Shown here piece by piece: positions 25,823-32,143 of a stretch of 64,000 nucleotides of DNA (position 1 is its first letter; each line of letters opens with the position of its first letter). Source of the DNA: Chloroflexota bacterium (lineage in GTDB: Bacteria > Chloroflexota > Limnocylindria > Limnocylindrales > CSP1-4); the NCBI GenBank assembly GCA_021786265.1, contig JAJYNP010000273.1, positions 1 to 64,000 on the forward strand. Direction: 5' to 3'. Below the pieces are notes generated by a model. The model made no database searches. It was given only the letters and a program-made list of their open reading frames with translations, and had not been told where the DNA came from. The position numbers and the translations under genes were made by a program.

Positions 25823-26264
25823 CGGGCGCCAGGCCGGTCCGTCCGGCGACCTGCCCGCCGATGCGCATGGGCGGCCGGCCGGCGATCCGGCCGGCGAGGT
25901 CGCAGCCGACCTGACGCTGCCCGAGGGGCTGGTGGGCCTGCCGGCGTTGCGGCGCTTCGGCGTGGCCCAGCTCCCGGGCGCGCGCTTGTTCCGGCTCGAC
26001 TCGCTGGACGACCCGGGGTTCGGGGTGGTGGCCGCGCTCGCCGATGACGTCCGCCCCGGCACCGTGAAGGCGCTGATCGCGCGTGGGCTCGCCGCTCCCG
26101 GGTCCACGTCCCTGGTGTTGCTCTCCACCCACGGCGACCCGCCGACGATCACCGCGAACCTGGCAGGCCCGATCGTGGTGGGTCCGGCCGCAGGAACCGC
26201 GCGGCAGCTCGTGCTGGACGACGCGGAGTTCCCGCTGCGCGCCCCGATCAGCGTCCCGGGCTGA
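25809..26264 (+). CDS. fliW: Flagellar assembly factor FliW
   Basis: A 151 aa protein. After an N-terminal extension of ~35 residues come FliW features: LTLPEGLVGLPALRRFGVAQ, LFRLDSLDDPGFGVVAALAD and a C-terminal ITANLAGPIVVGPAAGTARQ, LDDAEFPLRAPI. FliW binds either flagellin or CsrA, freeing flagellin translation when flagellin is exported. It overlaps flgL by 14 bp and csrA by 1 bp, so FliW and CsrA are made together. Confidence 0.92.
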   Translation: MFSSDGRQAGPSGDLPADAHGRPAGDPAGEVAADLTLPEGLVGLPALRRFGVAQLPGARLFRLDSLDDPGFGVVAALADDVRPGTVKALIARGLAAPGSTSLVLLSTHGDPPTITANLAGPIVVGPAAGTARQLVLDDAEFPLRAPISVPG

Positions 26265-26566
26265 TGCTGACGCTGACGCGCCGGGCCGGCCAGGCACTCC
26301 TGCTCGGCCCGGACGTGGAGATCCGCGTGGTGCGCATCCAGGGGGACCGTGTCGTGCTGGGCATCGCTGCGCCGAAGTATCTGCCGGTCGTCCGCGCCGA
26401 GCTGGTCACAGCCGTACGGGACGAGACGGATGCGTCCGCCCACACGCGGACGACCCTGATCGGCCTGGTCAGTGCCGCTCGCGGTTCGTCGCCAGATCGC
26501 GCGGGTCATCAGGGTTTCTCCCTACCCGGGTTGGGTCGTGGATCGGATCCGGAACCGAGCGCATGA
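26264..26566 (+). CDS. csrA: Carbon storage/flagellin translation regulator CsrA
   Basis: A 100 aa protein. Residues 1-55 are a complete CsrA: MLTLTRRAGQALLLGPDVEI, VVLGIAAPKYLPVVRAELV, with the RNA-binding Arg44 conserved. CsrA usually ends near residue 60-75; here a tail of ~40 residues follows with weaker third-position GC than the core. FliW-type systems use a CsrA extension to contact FliW, so part of the tail could be functional, but the last ~30 residues look like read-through into non-coding sequence. It likely represses flagellin through the fliC leader. Confidence 0.9.
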   Translation: MLTLTRRAGQALLLGPDVEIRVVRIQGDRVVLGIAAPKYLPVVRAELVTAVRDETDASAHTRTTLIGLVSAARGSSPDRAGHQGFSLPGLGRGSDPEPSA

Positions 26567-26688
26567 TCTGATTGTCCGGCCGATCCGGGTCGCAAGGACC
26601 TCGACGCCTCTTGGGCTGCACGCAACAACGAGCCGGAGCCGGCGTCGCTGGACCTGGTGGCCCAGGTGCCGCTGCACGAGATACGGAC
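26567..26688 (+). other. Spacer with an open, coding-like stretch in the csrA frame
   Basis: After the csrA stop the same frame stays open for about 40 codons to 26709. It encodes a segment including GRKDLDASWAARNNEPEPAS and LDLVAQVPLHEIRT with GC-rich third positions, although no start codon is evident. It may be a remnant of a gene cut off when the lower-GC glycosyltransferase arrived. No promoter was recognised. Confidence 0.3.
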
Positions 26689-27423
26689 ATGCTCGAGCTT
26701 CTCATCGTGATCCCGTGTTACAACCACGGTCCATACCTCAAGGAACTCATCGACTCCATCCGGTCGAGCAAGACGACCTGCCAGTATTCCGTCTGCATCG
26801 TCGATGACGGCAGCACCGACGGCAGCTGGCAAGTCATCGACCAATTGCAGCAGACCGTCGCCGGCGTGGTCGGCCTCAGGCTGGCCACCAATCGAAAGAC
26901 CAGCGCGGCTCGCAACACAGGCATCGCATCGACTCCAAGCAAGTTCGTGCTGTGCGTCGACGCCGATGACAGGATCCCACCGGACTACGTCCACAAGTTG
27001 TGGCGTACGCTCAAGTACACACCGGCAGACGTGGCCTATGCGGACTCGCAGTTCTTCGGCGGTTTCAACGGTCGATCCAGATTCCCGGAATTCGACATCG
27101 ATCTCCTCCGCCAGCGCAACTATGTCAATGCAGGCGCCATGTTTCGACGACAGGTCTGGGAGACTGTGGGCGGTTTCGACGAGGAGATGGTGCTCGGATA
27201 CGAGGACTGGGACTTCTGGTTGAGGACCGCGAGAGCAGGTTTCACGTTCAAGAAGTGCAGCAACACGGAATACCTGTACCGCATCTCAACCGGCCCGAGT
27301 CGCAACACAGAGGCGTCGGCCCGAATGGCAGAGGTCTACGGATATCTGGTGAGCAAGCACGGAGAATGGCTGACGCGCCGATCCAGTGAAGCTCGGCTTG
27401 CGATCCAGGAGCCTTCGCGATGA
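26689..27423 (+). CDS. Family 2 glycosyltransferase
   Basis: A 244 aa protein with the GT-A fold markers of GT2: LLIVIPCYNHGPYLKELIDS, SVCIVDDGSTDGSW, NRKTSAARNTGIA, the DxD motif in CVDADDRIPPD, and a C-terminal GGFDEEMVLGYEDWDFWLR with the acceptor-side ED. No membrane segment, so cytosolic. Start ATG 26689; the ribosome site is weak. Codon use is less GC-rich than in neighbours (34 G/C in the 60 bases 27121-27180), which suggests transfer. It lies between csrA and flagellin, so flagellin glycosylation is a reasonable inference. Confidence 0.88.
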   Translation: MLELLIVIPCYNHGPYLKELIDSIRSSKTTCQYSVCIVDDGSTDGSWQVIDQLQQTVAGVVGLRLATNRKTSAARNTGIASTPSKFVLCVDADDRIPPDYVHKLWRTLKYTPADVAYADSQFFGGFNGRSRFPEFDIDLLRQRNYVNAGAMFRRQVWETVGGFDEEMVLGYEDWDFWLRTARAGFTFKKCSNTEYLYRISTGPSRNTEASARMAEVYGYLVSKHGEWLTRRSSEARLAIQEPSR

Positions 27424-27595
27424 GGTCGCACCTGTGCAATTGCAGGCCTCGCGTTGCGGGTGGGGCCCGGAGAACCGCACGGCTTCGAGGGTGCGAATCC
27501 GCGGGCCACGCAATGGCCGTAGCAATCGCTCGGGGGCGCCGAGAGGCGACCCGTCTGCCAGTGGCAGCCCTCTGGGATGCCGATGAGGGCATGCC
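27424..27595 (+). other. Spacer between the two glycosyltransferase genes
   Basis: 172 bp with no gene I can support. It ends with a small inverted repeat (ATGCC-GATGA-GGCAT type) just before the next start. No promoter was recognised. Confidence 0.4.
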
Positions 27596-29614
27596 ATGAG
27601 CTCACCACTGCACGTCCTCGTCGCCGGGAGCATCGATTCCGGCGTCTGCGACTTCTACCGGCTCGGAATGTATGCGAGCCGGCTCACCGAGCATGACGTC
27701 GAGGTCCGGCCGTGGATCGTATCGGCGCACGTCCCGCGCGCCTGCGCGGATGATCCGCTTGCAGCCCTCCAGGCCCTCCAGGCGGGCGAGGCCGTGCCCG
27801 ATCTGACTCCCATAGAGTGGGCCGACGTGCTTGTCTTCCGCCGCACGTACGCCACGTCCTGGGTGTGCGGCGACTGCGACGTGGCCGGGCCCGATCGCGC
27901 GACCGCCGAGACCCATTGCACGGCCGCCGGGCACCGCCTGCAGGGCCCGAGCGAGCCGGTCGTGCGGGCGCTCGTCGACCTGCTGGACCGCGATCCCGCC
28001 GTGCTGCGCGGCCGTGCCCTGATGTACGAGACCGACGACGACCTGCTGTCGCCCTCGGTGTGGAACAACCTGTCGCGCCGGCTGGCGCCCGAGCGCGACC
28101 TCATCGAGCGTGTGGTGCGCCGCGCGGATCTCGTCACCACCACGACGCCGGTGATCGCCGGCCGGCTGCGCCGCTTCACCGACGCCGTGCGGGTGATCCG
28201 CAACGCCGTGGACCCGGCCTGGTACCAGGCCGCCAGCCCGCCGCCTGATCTCGCGGGAGACCCCCGGCTCCTCTTCTATGGTGGCCCCGAGCGGATCGGC
28301 CACTACAACGTCTGCCGGGCCGCCCTGGACGCCGTGGTGGGACGCCATCCCCGCGCCCGCCGCGTCTGGCTGGGCTCGGACCGGCCCTTCCTGTCAGGTG
28401 TCGTCGACGAAGTCCGGCCGTATGTGGCGGGGGTGCCCGCGTTCGCCCGGGCACTCGTCGAGGCCCGGCCCGATGTCGGGCTAGCGCCGGTACTGGGGGA
28501 CAAGTACGACCTGGCCCGTTCCGAGCTCCACTGGCTCGAGTACAGCCTGGCGGGTGCGGCCACCGTGGCGTCGCGCACGCCGTTCGGTGGACCGTACGAC
28601 GTGATCCGCGACGGGGTGGACGGCCTGCTGGCGGGGAGCCCGCGGGAGTGGCGCCGCCAGCTCGAGCGCATCGTCGCCTCGCGCACGCTGCGCGAAGAGC
28701 TCGCCGGACGGGCACGCGAACGCGTCCTTGCCGAGTACGACGTGCGCGACCGCGCGGCGGAATGGGCGGATGCCTATCGCTGGGCGGCCGAGCACGCCGG
28801 ACGCGCCTCGCAGGGCCGACGCTTCGTGCTTGGCTCGCCAGAGCTGCGGGATGCCGAACCGGCCTGGCACGCGGCGCTGGTGCGCCGCCAGGCCGAGCGG
28901 GCCGAGACGGATCGGCTCCGCGCCGCCCTCGAGACAGCACGGGCCGGCCGAGCGGTCTGCTGGCCGCCGGAGGCCGGGCAGGGGCCACTCGTCACCGTCG
29001 TGGTACCCGTCGCCGGCGACCGGGCGGCGCTGACGCTCCCCGAGGCGCTGCGGTCCGCGCTGACGCAGGCGTATCCACGCGTCGAAGTCGTGATCGTGCT
29101 GCAGGGGGTCAGTGCGCCGGTCGGCCAGGCGGCACGCATGCTGGCCGCGGCCGATCCACGCGTGCGCGTCGTCGACGGAGAGGCCCGCAACATCCGCGGC
29201 AGCGCCCCGGGCGACGTGCTGGACGCCGTGCTGGACGCCGCCCTGCACGCCGCGCGAGGCGCCTGGATCGCGCCGTTGCCCCCCGACGTCACCTTCACGC
29301 CCGATCACCTCGCGGCCCTCGTCGCCACCGCGCTCGCCGTGCCGCTCGAGTACGTGGCCGGTGAGCTCGACGCTGATGGTGGGCAAGCCGCGGGGAACGG
29401 CAGCCCGGCCGCCGCACACGACGACGAGCCGCCGGTTGCCGGCACGCAGTTGTGGGCCGCCGCATTGCAGGTGCTGCCGCCCGGGCTGCGGCCCGGCATC
29501 GTTCCCGACGCGGGATGGTGGATGCGGGCGCGCGCGGCGGGACTGCGGGTCGGCCGCTTGCAGCGGGTCGTCACCACGCGGGCGACCGGAGCGGCACGCA
29601 CGCAGGCGGCGTGA
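27596..29614 (+). CDS. Two-domain glycosyltransferase with a C2H2 zinc-finger-like insert
   Basis: A 672 aa protein. The first ~400 residues resemble a GT-B (GT4-like) transferase: VLVAGSIDSGVCDFYRLGMY, a middle RNAVDPAWYQ, and a donor-site-like HWLEYSLAGAATVASRTPFG followed by VIRDGVDGLLA. Inserted at residues 91-113 is C-x2-C-x12-H-x5-H, exactly classical zinc-finger spacing. Residues ~455-660 look like a GT2-type domain (LVTVVVPVAGDR, VVIVLQGV) whose DxD is not evident, so it may be non-catalytic. High-GC codon use, unlike its upstream neighbour. Position next to fliC suggests it modifies flagellin. Confidence 0.75.
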   Translation: MSSPLHVLVAGSIDSGVCDFYRLGMYASRLTEHDVEVRPWIVSAHVPRACADDPLAALQALQAGEAVPDLTPIEWADVLVFRRTYATSWVCGDCDVAGPDRATAETHCTAAGHRLQGPSEPVVRALVDLLDRDPAVLRGRALMYETDDDLLSPSVWNNLSRRLAPERDLIERVVRRADLVTTTTPVIAGRLRRFTDAVRVIRNAVDPAWYQAASPPPDLAGDPRLLFYGGPERIGHYNVCRAALDAVVGRHPRARRVWLGSDRPFLSGVVDEVRPYVAGVPAFARALVEARPDVGLAPVLGDKYDLARSELHWLEYSLAGAATVASRTPFGGPYDVIRDGVDGLLAGSPREWRRQLERIVASRTLREELAGRARERVLAEYDVRDRAAEWADAYRWAAEHAGRASQGRRFVLGSPELRDAEPAWHAALVRRQAERAETDRLRAALETARAGRAVCWPPEAGQGPLVTVVVPVAGDRAALTLPEALRSALTQAYPRVEVVIVLQGVSAPVGQAARMLAAADPRVRVVDGEARNIRGSAPGDVLDAVLDAALHAARGAWIAPLPPDVTFTPDHLAALVATALAVPLEYVAGELDADGGQAAGNGSPAAAHDDEPPVAGTQLWAAALQVLPPGLRPGIVPDAGWWMRARAAGLRVGRLQRVVTTRATGAARTQAA

Positions 29615-29642
29615 CCACGCACCCGCACGTTCTCCTCTACAG

Positions 29643-29924
29643 GTGAACCGCCTGGAACACGACCTGATCGAGCGGATGGCGCGCCTCGCGGACCTCGGCA
29701 TCACCGGCACCCCGCTGCCGGGGCCCACCATGCGTCGCTGGACCGCCCAGATCCGCGTGATCCACAACGCCGGCGATCCACGCCGGTATCCGCCCGGCGC
29801 CCCAGCGACCGCGGACGGTGGGCGGCGCCTCCTCAAGTCGCGCCCGCCCCGGCCGATACCCCACGTGCGGAGATGGACTCCGCACCGGGCAGGGACGCCC
29901 GGACTGGAACGGCGCAGCGGCTAG
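29643..29924 (+). CDS. Small protein of unknown function upstream of flagellin
   Basis: A 93 aa frame from GTG 29643 that begins MNRLEHDLIERMARLADLG. The first ~55 codons have strongly GC-rich third positions, as in real genes here. I do not recognise a family. The 3' third overlaps the fliC promoter, and its stop codon TAG overlaps the fliC ribosome site, so that part evolves under two constraints or the true product is shorter. No strong ribosome site of its own. Confidence 0.4.
   Translation: MNRLEHDLIERMARLADLGITGTPLPGPTMRRWTAQIRVIHNAGDPRRYPPGAPATADGGRRLLKSRPPRPIPHVRRWTPHRAGTPGLERRSG
29833..29859 (+). promoter_or_regulatory. Sigma-28-like promoter of flagellin
   Basis: TCAAGTCG (29833-29840), an 11-nt spacer and GCCGATAC (29852-29859): the best match in the window to the sigma-28 pattern. 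Transcription would start near 29866, giving a leader of about 70 nt before fliC. Confidence 0.8.
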
Positions 29925-29928
29925 GAGG
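29865..29928 (+). promoter_or_regulatory. Flagellin leader with two GGA-loop hairpins and ribosome site: probable CsrA target
   Basis: Hairpin 1: perfect 8-bp stem GTGCGGAG (29865-29872) / CTCCGCAC (29878-29885) with loop ATGGA. Hairpin 2: stem CCGGGC (29885-29890) / GCCCGG (29897-29902) with loop AGGGAC; the two share one base, so the second may use 5 bp when both form. Each loop carries GGA, and loop 2 in context (CAGGGAC) is close to the CsrA core CARGGAU. A third GGA is in the AGGAGG ribosome site (29923-29928). CsrA dimers typically bridge a leader hairpin and the ribosome site to block translation. Confidence 0.6.
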
Positions 29929-29934
29929 CCCGGC

Positions 29935-31230
29935 GTGAGCACCGTCATCAACACCAACATCAATGCGCTCATCGCGGAGCGCAACCTGAGCGCGCTCTCG
30001 ACCCAGTACCAGCAGAGCGTCGAGCGCCTCTCCAGTGGCCTGCGCATCAACCGCGCGGCCGACGACGCAGCCGGCCTGGCCATCAGTCAGAACCTCGAGG
30101 CCCAGGTGAACGGCCTCAACCAGGCTCAGAGCAACGCCCAGGACGGCATGTCGATGGTCCAGACGGCCGAAGGTGCGCTCAACGAAGTGCAGGCCATGCT
30201 GCAGCGCATGAGCGAGCTGGCGGTCGAGGCGGCCAACGGGACCCTGGGCCCAAGCGATCTGCAGAGCGTCGCGAGCGAGATGACCGCGCTGACGTCGGAG
30301 ATCGACCGGATCTCGAACTCGACGACGTTCAACGGGCTGAATCTGCTGAACGGCAATCTGGCCACTCAGCTGACGACCTCCGGACTCACGGCGTACAACA
30401 ACGTCACGGTCAACTCGTCGAACTACACCACGACGCCCGGCCTTCTGGTCACCACCGGCGCCACTCCCAACGTCGATGCGCTGGTCTCGAACATCGACGC
30501 AAGCGGCGCACAATCAGGCACGACGTATCTGCTCGCCAGCGGTACGCAGGGGACTGACACCGTAGTCACCCTGTACAACGCGAGCAGCGCATCTGCCGCA
30601 ACCGCAAGCCAGACGATCGACCTCACCAAGCTCATGGCCAGCGGCAACAACACGGTCACCCTGGACTTCAACCAGCTGGGCATCAGCATGAGCCTGGAGG
30701 TCCCGCCGAGCACCGCCGTGGTGACCAGTGCCGGCCTGACCGCCTCTGCTTCGCTCTCGGCCGGTGCGATTGCCGGCGACCTCAACGCCTCGAAGCTCGT
30801 CACCGCCAGCGGCAATCAGTCGGCCACCCTGCAGATCGGGGCCAACGCCTCCGACACGCTGGCGATCTCGTTCGCCATGGTGAACTCGACCAGCCTGGGC
30901 ATCTCGACCAACTCGAGCTTCCAGGGCTTCACCACGAATCCCACCAACGCCGAGGCCAACGCGCTGATCAGCGTCTTCGACAACGCGATCAACCAGGTCA
31001 GCACGATCCGCGGCAACTTCGGCGCCACGGAAAACCGGCTCCAGCACACGGTCAACAGCCTGAGCGTCGCGTCGGAGAACCTGACGGCGTCCCAGTCGCG
31101 CATCCAGGACCTGGACGTGGCATCGGAGATGGTGAACTTCACCAAGCTCCAGATCCTCCAGCAGGCCGGCGTCTCGGTCCTCGCGCAGGCCAACCAGTCC
31201 CCGTCCTACGTCCTGAAGCTGCTCCAGTAA
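29935..31230 (+). CDS. fliC: Flagellin
   Basis: A 431 aa flagellin starting at GTG 29935 after TAGGAGG. The conserved D0/D1 N-terminus is intact (INTNINALIAERNLSALSTQ, SVERLSSGLRINRAADDAAG, ISQNLEAQVNGLNQAQSNAQ) and so is the C-terminus (FDNAINQVSTIRGNFGATEN, RLQHTVNSLSVASENLTASQ, VLAQANQSPSYVLKLLQ). The variable surface region (~150-340) is rich in Ser and Thr, offering O-glycosylation sites for the adjacent transferases. It has its own sigma-28-like promoter, a likely CsrA-controlled leader and a strong terminator. Confidence 0.97.
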   Translation: MSTVINTNINALIAERNLSALSTQYQQSVERLSSGLRINRAADDAAGLAISQNLEAQVNGLNQAQSNAQDGMSMVQTAEGALNEVQAMLQRMSELAVEAANGTLGPSDLQSVASEMTALTSEIDRISNSTTFNGLNLLNGNLATQLTTSGLTAYNNVTVNSSNYTTTPGLLVTTGATPNVDALVSNIDASGAQSGTTYLLASGTQGTDTVVTLYNASSASAATASQTIDLTKLMASGNNTVTLDFNQLGISMSLEVPPSTAVVTSAGLTASASLSAGAIAGDLNASKLVTASGNQSATLQIGANASDTLAISFAMVNSTSLGISTNSSFQGFTTNPTNAEANALISVFDNAINQVSTIRGNFGATENRLQHTVNSLSVASENLTASQSRIQDLDVASEMVNFTKLQILQQAGVSVLAQANQSPSYVLKLLQ

Positions 31231-31267
31231 GCCAGCCATAGGGCGCGCCAGCGCGCGCTACAGCATC

Positions 31268-31298
31268 GAGCGGCCGGCGACCCCATCGCCGGCCGCTC
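31268..31298 (+). terminator. Strong hairpin terminator after flagellin
   Basis: A perfect 13-bp GC-rich stem, GAGCGGCCGGCGA (31268-31280) and TCGCCGGCCGCTC (31286-31298), with a 5-nt loop, 38 bp after the fliC stop and before fliS. There is no U-run. It would isolate the abundant flagellin transcript. Confidence 0.75.
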
Positions 31299-31334
31299 CC
31301 GTTGATCCCCGGCACTTCGGAGTCGGTTACCCAG

Positions 31335-31868
31335 ATGACTGCCCCGCTCGCCTCTGCCTATCGCGCCACCCAGATCGCCACCGCCTCCCCCGCCGAGCAG
31401 ATCGTCCTCCTCTACCAGGGCGCCATCCGCCACGGGCTGGCTCATCTCGCGGCCCTCGAACGCGGCCAGATCGAGGCCGCCCACCGCTCCTCGATGCGGG
31501 CCCAGGAGATCGTCGCGGCCCTGCGCGCATCGCTCGACCACTCGGCCGGCCCCATCGCCGGTCAGCTCGAACAGCTCTACACGTTCGTCCTCGAGCGGCT
31601 GGTGGCGGGCAACATGGGCAAGACGCCGGGCCCGACGCAAGAGGCCCTCGAAGTGCTGCGCGGCCTGTTGCCTGCCTGGCAGGCGGTTGCCGCCCAGGTC
31701 GGGCCGCGCGAGCCGTCCGCGGGCGCCACCGGCGCCTCCGTCGTCGCCCAGCCGGGCGCTCAGCCTTCCTCCGGGTCAGCCCGGGAGCCCCGGCCGGCCC
31801 CGGTGCTCGGGCCCCGGCCGGCGAGCGTGCGCCCCCTCGTCGCCCCGGTCGCTTCTTCCAGCCGATGA
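31335..31868 (+). CDS. fliS: Flagellin export chaperone FliS
   Basis: A 177 aa protein from ATG 31335 (TTG 31302 is an in-frame alternative). Residues ~1-120 match FliS: YRATQIATASPAEQIVLLYQ, GAIRHGLAHLAALERGQIEA, AQEIVAALRASLDH, LEQLYTFVLERLVAGN, EALEVLRGLLPAWQAV. It caps the C-terminus of flagellin before export. A Pro/Ala-rich tail of ~55 residues is longer than usual. It overlaps the next small gene by 4 bp. Confidence 0.9.
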   Translation: MTAPLASAYRATQIATASPAEQIVLLYQGAIRHGLAHLAALERGQIEAAHRSSMRAQEIVAALRASLDHSAGPIAGQLEQLYTFVLERLVAGNMGKTPGPTQEALEVLRGLLPAWQAVAAQVGPREPSAGATGASVVAQPGAQPSSGSAREPRPAPVLGPRPASVRPLVAPVASSSR

Positions 31869-32098
31869 GCGGGAGACCGCTCGACCTGCGCGTGTCCCGT
31901 GTCGTCCTCGAGCGCCTGGAGGGGATCCTCGGCGACGACCCGGCAGCACTCCTCGCGCTCGGGTGCCACCTCGCCGAGGCACGCCGCCGGCTGGCCCGCG
32001 GAGCGTCCGGCCCCCGGTCGGTTCGCCGGCCAGGATCCCGGCCGCCTGGCCGCCACGCGCCTCAAGTCGGGGACCTGCGCAACCGACCCCTTCCCTGA
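31865..32098 (+). CDS. Small protein between fliS and fliD (FliT position)
   Basis: A 77 aa frame whose ATG overlaps the fliS stop (ATGA), the usual coupling in this island. The N-terminal half is helical and charged (MSGRPLDLRVSRVVLERLEG, ILGDDPAALLALGCHLAEAR); the C-terminal half is Arg/Pro-rich. FliT, the FliD chaperone, is often encoded here, but I see no clear FliT signature. A sigma-28-like promoter lies inside its 3' end. Confidence 0.5.
   Translation: MSGRPLDLRVSRVVLERLEGILGDDPAALLALGCHLAEARRRLARGASGPRSVRRPGSRPPGRHAPQVGDLRNRPLP
32062..32089 (+). promoter_or_regulatory. Weaker sigma-28-like promoter before fliD
   Basis: TCAAGTCG (32062-32069) is identical to the fliC -35 box; after 12 nt comes ACCGACCC (32082-32089), a partial match to GCCGATAC. 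It lies 54 bp before the fliD start. Confidence 0.4.
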
Positions 32099-32143
32099 CG
32101 CGTTCCCGCGCCCCAGGGCGCAGGGTTCCAGGAGGCAGGCAGC

